Positions 1-8,661 are shown, numbered from the stretch's first letter. The stretch: DNA of 64,000 bases from Actinobacteria bacterium IMCC26256 (GCA_001023575.1 CP011489.1:2231001-2295000), one strand, 5' to 3'. A program made the numbers and translations. Notes: a model not told the origin generated them from the sequence alone.

Positions 1-303
1 CAAAAATTTCCGAAGTGAGTTCTCCGGGAGAATGGTTGACCACACACGTACCGGCGACTCATTGACCAACCGACGGCGTCCACCGATTAATCCAGCGATG
101 CTCCAAACGGGTTGAGCTAGCAACCTCGGGAGCCTCACAGCGAGATTTACAAGACGATGCTGGAGCATCCATCTTCTCGGTGCTGTCTCTACCCGGAGGA
201 GCACATCAACTTCGTGGCCCCGCGCCGCCATACGCCCTGCCAACTCACGTGTACTCATTGCGGAACCACCCACGGCAGTCCCCGATAAGAAGAGGATTCG
301 CAT
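1..303 (-). CDS. Glycosyltransferase (GT-B/GT4 type), N-terminal fragment at window edge
   Basis: An open frame of 101 codons starts at ATG (complement of 301-303) and runs off the left edge without a stop. The start MRILFLSGTAVGGSAM, followed by a helix ending in AARGHEVDVLLR, is the classic first beta-strand, glycine-rich loop and helix of GT-B glycosyltransferases that bind a sugar acceptor in the N-terminal Rossmann domain. A Shine-Dalgarno GAGG lies about 6 nt before the ATG. It diverges from the sulfotransferase pair at 451 and belongs with the glycan cluster to its right. The donor-binding C-terminal half is outside the window, so the substrate cannot be inferred. Another nucleotide-sugar-type Rossmann protein is possible but less likely. 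Confidence 0.72.
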   Translation of the reverse strand, partial: MRILFLSGTAVGGSAMSTRELAGRMAARGHEVDVLLRVETAPRRWMLQHRLVNLAVRLPRLLAQPVWSIAGLIGGRRRLVNESPVRVWSTILPENSLRKFL

Positions 304-450
304 GGACTACCTCGATGGCGGGCTTCTGCTCTGAATCCGAGCAGGATTGAAACATTACTTCGATTTTTAGGAGGCCTTGACACATCGCCTGCCTAACGAC
401 CTGCAACCTTGGGGCACTCGGCATCCCTTATCGGCTGTATTCTCGCAGGG
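304..450. promoter_or_regulatory. Divergent intergenic region between glycosyltransferase and sulfotransferase genes
   Basis: These 147 bases separate two divergent genes and must contain both promoters if each gene has its own. A perfect TTGACA hexamer sits at 377-382 in plus orientation, but I see no convincing -10 hexamer 16-18 bases after it. No coding frame here looks real. A TTG at 409 in frame with the sulfotransferase would add 14 residues that its paralog lacks. Confidence 0.3.
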
Positions 451-1374
451 ATGTCACGCGTTCTGCTGTTAGGGGTACCACGCTCTGGGACCACATGGTG
501 CGGACGCGTATTGGGCCAGACAGATCAGACCATCTATGTCAACGAGCCGGACGGCGATACGGAGGCGTTCGCTCTCCCTGCGCGCTCCGGTTTCAATGGC
601 CCTCCGTCCCTTAGCGTCGGCCAGAGCGCAGAGGCTTATGAGCGACTCTGGCAGGGCGCCTTTGATGGAGCTGGTCGGCCACACTCTGTAGGTGCCCGCG
701 TCGCGAGATACCTAAATTCCTCGGCTTCTAGTGCCGAGAGATTCTCTGCATGGTTCGACTCTGATTTCACACCAAGGATGCGCGCTGTGAAGCGGCTAGC
801 CAAGCCAGGAGAGTTGAGATCCGATTTCCTAAATGTTGTTGCGAAAAGCGTGAGAGCAGAGTTCACCGCTGAGTGGATCGCTGACCGTTTCAAGCCGACT
901 GTGCTGCTAGTGGAGCGAAGCCCAATGAATGTCTTGGCATCTTGGATAGACCTCTCCTACGCCCACAGCACGCGTGAATTTAAGGCATACGCCGACCAGG
1001 CAAAGATGCGCTGGGGGATTCGACCGCCCGAGGACCCAGCCCTGCTCGAGCGTCAAGTATTTACTTATGGAGTAATGGCCTTAGCGCTTAGAGAGAGCGC
1101 AGAGGCGAATAATTGGCAACGCGTTCAGCATGAGTACCTCTGCATCGATTCGAGTCAGCGCTTTCAGAGCCTCACATCCAGACTCAACCTTGGGTGGAAC
1201 GAGAATGTTGAGCGCTTTATTCAAGACTCAAATCGCAGTGGTGAGGGGTATCAGACAACCCGCCACACCGCTGACCAGCCGGAGTCTTGGAGAACGCGCC
1301 TCGACAACAACGCAGTAGAGCAAATCCTCCTTGGACTGAGCAGATTCCCTGGCCTAACACCGAGCGGGATATGA
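451..1374 (+). CDS. Sulfotransferase family protein (first of a tandem pair)
   Basis: The predicted 307-residue cytosolic sulfotransferase would transfer sulfate from PAPS to a hydroxyl or amine, here probably of a glycan. The 5'-phosphosulfate-binding loop GVPRSGTTW lies at residues 8-16, right after the first beta strand. A second conserved strand-helix, VERSPMNVLASW near residues 153-165, fits the 3'-phosphate-binding motif. I chose ATG 451 rather than TTG 409 because the downstream paralog begins with the same MSRVLLLGVPRSGTTW. The stop overlaps the start of the next gene by four bases (ATGA), so the pair should be co-translated. The acceptor is unknown; a carbohydrate is inferred from context. 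Confidence 0.8.
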   Translation: MSRVLLLGVPRSGTTWCGRVLGQTDQTIYVNEPDGDTEAFALPARSGFNGPPSLSVGQSAEAYERLWQGAFDGAGRPHSVGARVARYLNSSASSAERFSAWFDSDFTPRMRAVKRLAKPGELRSDFLNVVAKSVRAEFTAEWIADRFKPTVLLVERSPMNVLASWIDLSYAHSTREFKAYADQAKMRWGIRPPEDPALLERQVFTYGVMALALRESAEANNWQRVQHEYLCIDSSQRFQSLTSRLNLGWNENVERFIQDSNRSGEGYQTTRHTADQPESWRTRLDNNAVEQILLGLSRFPGLTPSGI

Positions 1375-2306
1375 GCCGCGTCCTTCTCTTGGGCGTTCCA
1401 CGCTCAGGCACGACATGGGCAGGGCGCGCCCTTGGTGCCACCGATGGAACGGCTTATGTAAACGAGCCTGACGGATTCCGAGAGCCGCTAGCGCTGCAAA
1501 TCATGCTCAAATACGGCGAGCACCCGTATATTTCGTCAGGAGAGCATGCTCCGGATTATGAGCGCCTCTGGAACTCTGCTTTCTTAGGCGGTCTCCCATC
1601 TAGAACGCTACGCGATAAAGCCGCGCGTTTTATCTTCGAGAGGACACCTCTCGACGAGCGCAGAGAAGCTCGCTCAACAGGGAGAGTTCCGCTTCGCCTG
1701 CGCATTGTGCAGTCCCTAGCGCAGCCGTTTGCGCCCTCCCCCGACGCGAGGCATGTCGTTGTCAAGAGCGTTCAGGGATGCCTCTCAACGAACTGGATAC
1801 TTGAGCATGTAGATGCGCGAGTGATCCTTATCGAGCGCAATCCATTCAACGTGCTCTCGTCCTGGAGAGATCTTGGCTTCGTCAGCGAGGGTCGCGAATT
1901 TGACCGCATTGCATTACTCGCGAGTCAGAGATGGGGGGTAGACCGACCTCCTGTTGGTGCACCCCACCTAGCTCTGCAGAGTTTCTTCTATGGAGTCCTC
2001 TCAGCGAGCCTGCGCGAATCTGCGATGCGCCATCCGGAGTGGATTCAGACCACTCACGAATACCTATGTGTTGAGTCCCTCGAGCGCTTTGCGTTGCTCG
2101 CCGAACAAGTCGGGCTCGAGTGGGGGGAGAATGCGAGCGCATTCATTTCTGACTCCGATACGGAAGGCACTCCGTTTCGCACGATGCGACGAAGTGCCGA
2201 TCAACCAGAGCGTTGGCGCGACCGTCTCTCCAGCGAAGAGGTCTCGACGATCAGGTCCGTGCTTGAGACTTTCCCGAGCGGGTTACTCGCAGATATTCCT
2301 GAGTAA
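1371..2306 (+). CDS. Sulfotransferase family protein (second of a tandem pair)
   Basis: A 311-residue paralog of the preceding gene. It shares the MSRVLLLGVPRSGTTW start with the PAPS 5'-binding loop, an INxD/YVNEPDG segment and the 3'-binding motif IERNPFNVLSSW near residue 153. Conserved shared stretches continue to the C-terminus (HEYLCVESLERF against HEYLCIDSSQRF), so this is an ancient tandem duplication and not a recent repeat. ATG 1371 overlaps the upstream TGA (ATGA). It ends convergently with the hexapeptide acetyltransferase, 39 bases away. Two diverged copies suggest two sulfation positions or acceptors, which is inference. Confidence 0.8.
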   Translation: MSRVLLLGVPRSGTTWAGRALGATDGTAYVNEPDGFREPLALQIMLKYGEHPYISSGEHAPDYERLWNSAFLGGLPSRTLRDKAARFIFERTPLDERREARSTGRVPLRLRIVQSLAQPFAPSPDARHVVVKSVQGCLSTNWILEHVDARVILIERNPFNVLSSWRDLGFVSEGREFDRIALLASQRWGVDRPPVGAPHLALQSFFYGVLSASLRESAMRHPEWIQTTHEYLCVESLERFALLAEQVGLEWGENASAFISDSDTEGTPFRTMRRSADQPERWRDRLSSEEVSTIRSVLETFPSGLLADIPE

Positions 2307-2345
2307 TTACACCCTGAGCAAGCACAGAGTAAACGGAGGTAGAGA

Positions 2346-2945
2346 CTAACGACTCTCTTTGGGCGGCAGCAGCCGCGCTGGAACCCCTACGGCTGTAAAT
2401 CCGGGCGGAACATCTTTCAGCACGACCGCGTTGGCACCGACAACACTGCCGTCACCTAGATGCACTGCGCCAAGAACCTTTGCTCCGGCGTGCACGGAGA
2501 CTCCATCACCGATCACTGGTCGGTCCTCTGGATTAATGAACCCAATCGTTACCTGTTGATTAATCCAGCAGTTAGCCCCAACTCGTGAGGCCGCAACGAT
2601 GGTTGCGAAGCCATGCTGGATGAATAGCCCTGGCCCAATCTCAGAGCAAGCAAGGTGGAGTGTCCGCTCACCTGGGTAGATCACAGCTAGAACAGCTGCG
2701 ATCGATGCATTGAACGCACCTGCCCGACGTATCCGATAGAGAAGAAGTGAACGAAATTCTGGGCGCTCAGCGATGAGTGCCCACCGAGAAAATCGCCTAG
2801 AAACTGGGGGCTTTAAAATTTTGACCCACCGTTCTACATCTGCCTCAGAGGCATCTCTCGAAGAACTGCGCGGGGCGAGCATCAGTGGCGCATACCATCC
2901 CATGCGTATGAGTAATCGAATGTCACGTACCCCCTTCGCAGCCAC
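2346..2945 (-). CDS. Serine-acetyltransferase-like hexapeptide-repeat acyltransferase
   Basis: A 199-residue protein whose second half is a left-handed beta-helix. The run from about residue 115 (GLFIQHGFATIVAASRVGAN) through VTIGFINPEDRPVIGDG and GDGSVVGANAVV to VPPGFTAVGVPARLL is typical of serine acetyltransferase/colanic-acid-type O-acetyltransferases. The GFATIVAA segment replaces the usual catalytic GxxVVIxxxA region with the histidine (IQHG) in place. In a glycan cluster such enzymes usually acetylate a sugar, which fits better here than cysteine synthesis. Start is GTG with AGGA about 7 bases ahead; it diverges from the GT gene at 2978 with only 32 bases between. Confidence 0.72.
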   Translation of the reverse strand: MAAKGVRDIRLLIRMGWYAPLMLAPRSSSRDASEADVERWVKILKPPVSRRFSRWALIAERPEFRSLLLYRIRRAGAFNASIAAVLAVIYPGERTLHLACSEIGPGLFIQHGFATIVAASRVGANCWINQQVTIGFINPEDRPVIGDGVSVHAGAKVLGAVHLGDGSVVGANAVVLKDVPPGFTAVGVPARLLPPKESR

Positions 2946-2977
2946 CCCCGAATCCTACGGCCAGTGAGGACCCGGTC

Positions 2978-4141
2978 ATGACCGAGCGCGACCAAACCCT
3001 GCGCGACCAAACCCTGCGCGACCAAACCCTCCCCCCTATCCGAGTCCTCTATCTCGTGAAGGGCCTAGGCCCCGGTGGCGCTGAGCGCTTAATCGTGGCT
3101 GCCGCTAGTGCCCACGATCGCTCTGCATTCTCTCTAAGGCTGGCGTACCTTCTCCCTTGGAAAGATGCCCTAGTGCCTGAGCTCGAGAGGCTCGATGTTC
3201 CGACCACTTGCTTAAACGTGCGCAGAGAATTGGATCTACGCTGGGGGATGCGCCTCAGGCGTGAACTAATGGAGAATCCTGCAGACATCCTCCATGCCCA
3301 CTCGCCATATCCTGCGGGGATAGCTCGACTCGTAATCCGGACCCTGCCACGCCGCCTTCGCCCTCGCATCGTCTACACGCTGCACAACACTTGGGGATCG
3401 TTCTCGAGGCTGACGCGTTTACTAAACGGACTGACCTATGGCCTCGACTCGGCAGATATAGCGGTGTCGCGAATTGTTAATGACACACTTACCCCGAGAC
3501 GCCGAGAGCGCACTGAGGTATTAGTCCATGGAATCCAACTCGACGAGGCCCGCTTGCAAATGGGGAAGAGAGCCTCTATTCGCAGTGAACTCGGGGTCGC
3601 TCCAGACGAGTTTGTGGTGGGGACAATCGCAAACTTCAGGGCACAGAAGGACTACCCCAATCTGCTCGAGGCAGCGCTGCTACTGAAACAACGTGATGTA
3701 CCGATTCGTATCATCGCTGTCGGCCAAGGTCCTCTAGAAGAGGAGATGCGAGCGCTCCACGACTCAATGGCGTTAGGCGATCGCGTGCTCCTACTCGGCC
3801 AGCGAGACGACGCAGTAGCAGTGCTTGGTGCTTGTGATGCATTCGTGATGGCCTCAAAGAATGAGGGCCTTCCGGTTGCGATTATGGAGGCCCTCGCCCT
3901 CGGCCTACCGATATGCGCCACCTCAGTTGGAGGAATCCCCGAGGCAGTTACTGACGGGGTAGAGGGGCAACTTGTTCCACCGAGCGACCCCGAGTCTCTA
4001 GCCTCCGCCCTGACAAGACTCGCAACTGAGCCTGTATTGCGAGAGCAACTAGCCGCTGGCGCGCGCGAGTCTGGAGAGCGCTACGACATTCGAACAGCCG
4101 TCACGCGAATAGAGGAGATATATAGGGAGGTTCTGAGGTGA
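2978..4141 (+). CDS. GT4-family glycosyltransferase with repeated N-terminus
   Basis: A 387-residue retaining GT-B glycosyltransferase. The N-terminal domain has VLYLVKGLGPGGAERL at about residues 23-38 (acceptor-side glycine loop). The C-terminal donor domain has FVVGTIANFRAQKDYP and the E-x7-E nucleotide-sugar motif in KNEGLPVAIMEAL near residues 291-305, then GGIPEAV. AGGA 7 bases before ATG 2978 supports the start. The first 18 residues are oddly repetitive (three RDQTL units). Its stop overlaps the GTG of the acetyltransferase at 4138, implying one operon. Substrate is unknown. Confidence 0.87.
   Translation: MTERDQTLRDQTLRDQTLPPIRVLYLVKGLGPGGAERLIVAAASAHDRSAFSLRLAYLLPWKDALVPELERLDVPTTCLNVRRELDLRWGMRLRRELMENPADILHAHSPYPAGIARLVIRTLPRRLRPRIVYTLHNTWGSFSRLTRLLNGLTYGLDSADIAVSRIVNDTLTPRRRERTEVLVHGIQLDEARLQMGKRASIRSELGVAPDEFVVGTIANFRAQKDYPNLLEAALLLKQRDVPIRIIAVGQGPLEEEMRALHDSMALGDRVLLLGQRDDAVAVLGACDAFVMASKNEGLPVAIMEALALGLPICATSVGGIPEAVTDGVEGQLVPPSDPESLASALTRLATEPVLREQLAAGARESGERYDIRTAVTRIEEIYREVLR
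2986..3030 (+). repeat. Three perfect 15-bp tandem repeats inside the GT4 start
   Basis: GCGCGACCAAACCCT occurs three times in a row at 2986-3000, 3001-3015 and 3016-3030. In frame it encodes RDQTL three times just before the conserved first beta strand. The copies are identical at nucleotide level, which points to recent slipped-strand expansion. The array length is a multiple of three, so copy-number change would not shift the frame. Confidence 0.95.
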
Positions 4142-5112
4142 GCTCAGATGGCTTGACTATTAGGAGAGCCCTGCCAGCCGACCGCCCCGAGATAATCGCG
4201 CTGCTTGCAGCCTCGTTAGGGAGAGAGACTGATCCTCGTTTTGAGGAGCTCTACTCATGGAAGCACGAAGAGAACGCCTTCGGAGCATCTGCGAGTTGGG
4301 TCGCATGCGACGGCGAAACAATCGCGGGGTTTCGCGCATTGATGCGATGGGAATTCACTCGCGGAGACGAGTTATTGCGATGCGTCCGCGCAGTAGATAC
4401 TGCGACTCACCCGGATTATCAGGGCCAAGGAATCTTCACGCGCCTCACTCTCCGCGGGATAGATGAACTGCGCGACGAAGGGTGCGGATTCGTATTCAAC
4501 ACACCCAATGAGCAGAGTCGCCCCGGTTACCTGAAGATGGGGTGGAGCGTTGTCGGCCAACCACAAGTATTTTTCAGGCCGCGCTCGGCGACCGCAGCAC
4601 TAAAGATGCTCAGGTCCCGGACGCCAGCCGAGCGGTGGTCATCGCTTAGCAATCTTGGGGCACCCGCGGCTGAGATTCTGAGTGACACTCGCGGCCTACA
4701 AGCTCTACTCGATTCGCTCCCGAGAGTTGCCGAACTCCGCACACGCCACACTGCAGAGAGTCTCGAGTGGCGCTTCGGGTCCGAGCTCCTTAGTTACAGG
4801 ATCGTTACCGGGGATGGCGGCGTCGAGGACGGAATTGCAGTGGTCAGGGTGAGGCAGCGCGGAGATGCTCGGGAGGCCGCGCTCTGCGAGGTAATTGCCC
4901 CAGACGATAATGCGAAGGCAAGAAAGGCTTTGGTTAAAGCAGTTACGAGACAGGTAGACGCGGATTATGTGCTCAGCCTCGGAGTTAACCGCGATGGCCT
5001 GCTTCCGCTCCCGAGACAAGGACCAATACTTACTTGGCGTGGCGTCACAGAGATCGAGATGCCAGCTCTTGATAACTGGCTACTGACACTCGGCGACATC
5101 GAGCTTTTTTAG
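4138..5112 (+). CDS. GNAT-family N-acetyltransferase
   Basis: A 324-residue protein with an N-terminal GNAT fold. The segment AVDTATHPDYQGQGIFTRL near residues 83-102 carries the Q/R-x-x-G-x-G/A acetyl-CoA pyrophosphate loop, and FVFNTPNEQSRPGYLKMGW completes the fold. The C-terminal half (about 170-324) has no motif I recognise. GTG 4138 overlaps the TGA of the glycosyltransferase (GTGA). Given its neighbours it may acetylate an amino sugar or a lipid-linked intermediate. A FemAB-like aminoacyl transfer role is a less likely alternative. Confidence 0.68.
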   Translation: MSSDGLTIRRALPADRPEIIALLAASLGRETDPRFEELYSWKHEENAFGASASWVACDGETIAGFRALMRWEFTRGDELLRCVRAVDTATHPDYQGQGIFTRLTLRGIDELRDEGCGFVFNTPNEQSRPGYLKMGWSVVGQPQVFFRPRSATAALKMLRSRTPAERWSSLSNLGAPAAEILSDTRGLQALLDSLPRVAELRTRHTAESLEWRFGSELLSYRIVTGDGGVEDGIAVVRVRQRGDAREAALCEVIAPDDNAKARKALVKAVTRQVDADYVLSLGVNRDGLLPLPRQGPILTWRGVTEIEMPALDNWLLTLGDIELF

Positions 5113-5135
5113 TTCGCTCCCCTAGAGGCTCATCG

Positions 5136-5852
5136 CTAACCTGCTGCGTCGAACATCGCCTCGTAGGCAGTCCCCGCGTAGAGCTCTCTGAGTTCGTCAA
5201 AATTGGCGATCACTTCTCGTAGGTCATCGCTTGTGTTCTTCAGTGTTGCCCCTGCTACTGGAAGGCTGCGCACTCCGAGGTATTTGAATACCTTCTCGAA
5301 AGTCGCTGGCGGGTCGGCGCATAGGTCTTCATAATCAATGTGTAGGTGCGGCCTATCTAGGCCATCTACAAAACTACGAATGACCCCTTTCTCCTCCTCT
5401 ACCGCAGCGAGGCGCGCAGCGAAGTCTTCTGGGTCTATCTCAAGCAGTCCGAGCTCCGCTGAGCCTTCGTAACGGTTCCACCTACCAGTTCGCTCTCGAA
5501 GCACCCTTGCCGTAATTCTGCTCACGGCATGCTTGACGTCATTTCTCCGATCCAAAACAATGATCTGAGTGTTATACCGCTCTACGGCTGCAGTAAAGGC
5601 TTCTTGATCAAGCACATCTCGGAGTTTGGTCTTAAAGCCGATTGCCTTGGAGCGCCCAACTACTGGCCCTCGCAGATAGCGATCCACCCAGGCCCTCTGT
5701 GTCTCGACGCCTTTAGCGCGCAGCCCGTCTAAGACCTCGCCCTTCGCCTCTACATCGCGGTGGGAGTCAAGAGCGCTGACAAGGAACGTGCTTCCTGTGC
5801 GCCCCGGGAAGAGAATCACGAATCGAACTAGTTGTGGTCGAGCTACCAGCAT
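5136..5852 (-). CDS. Sulfotransferase (Stf0/LPS-sulfotransferase-like)
   Basis: A 238-residue protein unlike the tandem pair. FPGRTGSTFLVSALDSH at residues 15-31 matches the PAPS loop of Stf0- and glycolipid-type sulfotransferases. VLDRRNDVKHAVS provides the second PAPS motif, and IDYEDLCADP is the usual late-strand motif before a FEKVFKYLGV helix. I chose ATG 5852 because GGAGAGG lies just upstream; a frame open to 5897 would add 15 residues without a ribosome site. It faces the GNAT gene tail to tail and the deacetylase head to head. It would be the third sulfate-transfer enzyme in the cluster. Confidence 0.72.
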   Translation of the reverse strand: MLVARPQLVRFVILFPGRTGSTFLVSALDSHRDVEAKGEVLDGLRAKGVETQRAWVDRYLRGPVVGRSKAIGFKTKLRDVLDQEAFTAAVERYNTQIIVLDRRNDVKHAVSRITARVLRERTGRWNRYEGSAELGLLEIDPEDFAARLAAVEEEKGVIRSFVDGLDRPHLHIDYEDLCADPPATFEKVFKYLGVRSLPVAGATLKNTSDDLREVIANFDELRELYAGTAYEAMFDAAG

Positions 5853-5984
5853 GGATTTCCTCTCCTGCAAGACTCCGTAGACTACACAGCGCAACATTGT
5901 TCGAGAACCTCCACTAATGGTCCGAGGCGCGGGGAGTCTGAGGGTCCGGTGCCTACATCATCTGCACGCAGAATCACGACAACT

Positions 5985-6824
5985 ATGACCTCCCGTCTAG
6001 CGGAGGGCATCAAACTAGGCATCGGCACGGGTATCAAGGCCGCTGCGGCATCGGCTGATCGCGCACGCCCTCCCCGCAGCGGAGTCACTGTTCTGATCTA
6101 CCACCGCGTTGGCCGACGAGCTCAAGTTGAGATGGATCTAGATGCCCATATTTTTGAGCGCCAGATCTCCGAACTAGCCGAGGGAGGTCGGGTTGTAGAT
6201 ATCGATCAGGGACTTGCGCTTCTAGACGGATCGCTCGCCGAGCCTGCCTATAACCCTGTTGTCATCACCTTCGACGACGGAACCTCCGACTTTGCTGAGA
6301 TCGCAGTTCCAATACTTGTTAAATACAGAGTCCCGGCGTTGCTATACGTCTCCACTGAGTTTCTCGACTCTAGGAGGGAATTCCCTTATGCCGGTACCCC
6401 TCTGACTTGGAATGCTGCACGAGAATCAATCGCAACAGGGCTCATCACACTCGGTTCGCATACCCATACCCACGCCCTCCTCGACCGCGTCGACGCGTCG
6501 ACTGCGCGCGACGAACTCGACCGCTCTATCGAGAGGCTGGGCGAGGAGACAGGCCTCGCGCCAAAGCACTTCGCATACCCTAAGGCCCTGCTTGGCACCC
6601 CGGCTGCAGCCGAACTCGTGAGAAAAAGGTTTGTCTCAGCATCTCTCTCAGGTACGAAACGAAATGTATTTCTTGAGACAGATCCCTACAGACTTGCGCG
6701 ATCGCCCATTCAAGCAAGGGATGGAATGCATTGGTTTCGTCGCAAGGTAGATGGCGGACTCCGCCTCGAGGACGATCTACGTGCAAGGTTGAACCGGCTG
6801 CGATATAGAGGGGCTAGCGAGTGA
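5985..6824 (+). CDS. Polysaccharide deacetylase (NodB homology domain)
   Basis: A 279-residue carbohydrate esterase family 4 protein that would remove N- or O-acetyl groups from a polysaccharide or lipid-linked sugar. VTVLIYHRVG near residue 32 starts the barrel. TFDDGTSDF near residue 95 carries the catalytic base and the metal-binding aspartate. SHTHTHALL near 157 supplies the metal-binding histidines, and HFAYPKALLG follows. No signal peptide or membrane segment is obvious, so it may act on a cytoplasmic intermediate. ATG 5985 is preferred over upstream in-frame codons because the family-like sequence begins there. Its TGA overlaps the GTG of the next glycosyltransferase. Confidence 0.85.
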   Translation: MTSRLAEGIKLGIGTGIKAAAASADRARPPRSGVTVLIYHRVGRRAQVEMDLDAHIFERQISELAEGGRVVDIDQGLALLDGSLAEPAYNPVVITFDDGTSDFAEIAVPILVKYRVPALLYVSTEFLDSRREFPYAGTPLTWNAARESIATGLITLGSHTHTHALLDRVDASTARDELDRSIERLGEETGLAPKHFAYPKALLGTPAAAELVRKRFVSASLSGTKRNVFLETDPYRLARSPIQARDGMHWFRRKVDGGLRLEDDLRARLNRLRYRGASE

Positions 6825-8035
6825 GCCGACCGCGCCTGATACACGTCACCACTGCAGATATAAGTCTCTCTCTACTTCTAGGGCCTCAACTAAGCGCATT
6901 CTCCAATGCAGGGTACGAGGTAATCGGCGCATCAGCTCCAGGCCCATTTACGGAGGAGCTTGAGTCTTGGGGCATTGAGCACCGACCACTCAAGCATGCA
7001 ACGCGCTCAATGGCGCCCCATAAAGATGCCGCTGCAATGGCTGAGTTATACAGACTCTTCAGGGAACTTCGCCCTGAGATTGTGCACACACATAATCCAA
7101 AACCAGGTCTCTACGGACGGATCGCTGCGCGAGCTGCGAGAGTCCCCGTAGTGGTCAACACCGTGCATGGCCTATATGCGCTACCTGAAGACAAGTTTGC
7201 AAAACGATCAGTTGTTTACTCGCTAGAGCGCCTCGCATCTATGTGTTCTGATGCAGAGCTAGTTCAGAATCCAGAGGACATAGCGACCCTCCTAAAGATT
7301 GGGGTGCCCAGCAAGAAGATTCGGCTGCTCGGTAACGGTGTAGACCTGACGCGCTTTAAGCCTTTAGATGAGGGCGATACAGACTCAATCGAAGGAACAG
7401 CGGATACCCAGCCTGAAACACGGAGTGAAAGCCTGCGCGACAAATTGCGAGGCGAACTCGGGGTCGGAGCTTCAACCGTTCTATGTGGAGCCGTTGGTCG
7501 CCTGGTCTGGGAGAAGGGCTATCGCGAAGTATTTGCAGCCGCAGAGGCTCTTAAGAAGCAGGGAGTTGACGCTGCGTTCATAGTTGTCGGGCCTACAGAT
7601 CCGCAAAAATCCGACGGAGTGGACGCCGCATCAATCGCAGCAGCAGAGGCCAACGGTATTCGCTTCCTTGGGATGCGTTCAGACGTAGAAGACCTGTACA
7701 GCGCTATGGATCTCTACATACTTGCCTCCTATCGCGAGGGATTTCCTCGATCTGCGATGGAGGCGGCGGCATCTGGCTTGCCAGTCATTGGAACCGATAT
7801 TCGCGGCTGCCGCCAAGTAGTTGACCCAGGCCTAACCGGCTTGCTTGTACCTGCCCGCGATTCTCAGGCACTGACATCAGCGATCTTGGAGATGGTTAAG
7901 GACCCAATTAAGCGCAGTGAGATGGGTAGTCGCGCCGTAGCAAAAGCTAGAGCAGAGTTTGACCATCAGCGCGTAATCGACATAACCCTTGAGACCTACG
8001 AGCGTCTCCTGGGTGACAGAAGGGTTCGTCGTTGA
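6821..8035 (+). CDS. GT4-family glycosyltransferase
   Basis: A 404-residue GT-B enzyme. The N-terminal domain opens with LIHVTTADISLSLLLGPQL and has EIVHTHNPKPGLYGRIAAR at about 87-106, typical of enzymes using polyprenyl-linked acceptors. The donor domain has GAVGRLVWEKGY and the E-x7-E motif in REGFPRSAMEAAASGLP near 305-321, then GTDIRGCRQVV. A stretch rich in D, T, E and S near 185-205 looks like a flexible insertion. GTGA overlap upstream and TGATG overlap downstream place it mid-operon. It resembles N-acetyl-glucosamine/galactosamine transferases of bacillosamine-type pathways, but substrate is not proven. Confidence 0.86.
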   Translation: MSRPRLIHVTTADISLSLLLGPQLSAFSNAGYEVIGASAPGPFTEELESWGIEHRPLKHATRSMAPHKDAAAMAELYRLFRELRPEIVHTHNPKPGLYGRIAARAARVPVVVNTVHGLYALPEDKFAKRSVVYSLERLASMCSDAELVQNPEDIATLLKIGVPSKKIRLLGNGVDLTRFKPLDEGDTDSIEGTADTQPETRSESLRDKLRGELGVGASTVLCGAVGRLVWEKGYREVFAAAEALKKQGVDAAFIVVGPTDPQKSDGVDAASIAAAEANGIRFLGMRSDVEDLYSAMDLYILASYREGFPRSAMEAAASGLPVIGTDIRGCRQVVDPGLTGLLVPARDSQALTSAILEMVKDPIKRSEMGSRAVAKARAEFDHQRVIDITLETYERLLGDRRVRR

Positions 8036-8661
8036 TGAGCGAGCCGCCTATGTCCTCTGATTATTTGATTCGATTAGGCACGAGCAAAGATGCCGGCGAT
8101 GCGTCGCTCCTACATTCGTCGCGCATCAACGAAGGGTTCCTTCCGACGCTTGGCCCTCGGTTCCTTGGGAGGCTCTACCGTAGAATTGCGCTTGACGGTG
8201 ACTCTTTCTTAATGGTCGCCGAGAAGGACGGGGAGATTCTTGCAATGGCCTCGTGCACAGAGAACCTTGGGCGTCTCTACAGAGTCTTCATTCTGCGCGA
8301 CGGGGTAATCGCTGCAGCGAGTGCCCTGTTACCTATTCTTCGATCACTACCGCGCGTTTTTGAGACTCTTAAGTACCCATCACAGGGCGGCTCTGAGCTC
8401 GCTAAGACTCCCCTCCCCGAGGCGGAGGTTCTTGCTGTTGCAGTTAGAGAAGGATCATCAGGGCTCGGAGTCGGTCGCCAAATTATGGTTGCTGTGATTG
8501 CAGAGTTCACGCGCAGAGGCATTGAGAGTTTCAAAGTTATTACTAACTCTGATAATGCAGCAGCTCTCGCTCTCTACCGTTCTGTAGGTTTTCGGGATAC
8601 CGCGGCACTAGAGCTACACGAAGGCACAGATTCACTTGCGCTTGTTTGGAGTAGCGAGTGA
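8035..8661 (+). CDS. GNAT-family N-acetyltransferase
   Basis: A 208-residue single-domain GNAT. REGSSGLGVGRQIMVAVIAEF near residues 138-158 is the acetyl-CoA loop and helix, and ITNSDNAAALALYRSVGFRD is the closing motif. ATG 8035 overlaps the upstream stop (TGATG), preferred over the in-frame TTG at 8032. It sits between a GT4 transferase and a WecA-like transferase. N-acetylation of a 4-amino-sugar made by the aminotransferase at 9633 would be a logical role, but this is inferred from context. Confidence 0.75.
   Translation: MSEPPMSSDYLIRLGTSKDAGDASLLHSSRINEGFLPTLGPRFLGRLYRRIALDGDSFLMVAEKDGEILAMASCTENLGRLYRVFILRDGVIAAASALLPILRSLPRVFETLKYPSQGGSELAKTPLPEAEVLAVAVREGSSGLGVGRQIMVAVIAEFTRRGIESFKVITNSDNAAALALYRSVGFRDTAALELHEGTDSLALVWSSE

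Noticed and set aside
409-450. TTG 409 as the start of the first sulfotransferase.
   Set aside because: The added 14 residues have no counterpart in the paralog, which begins exactly at the MSRVLLLG equivalent of ATG 451.
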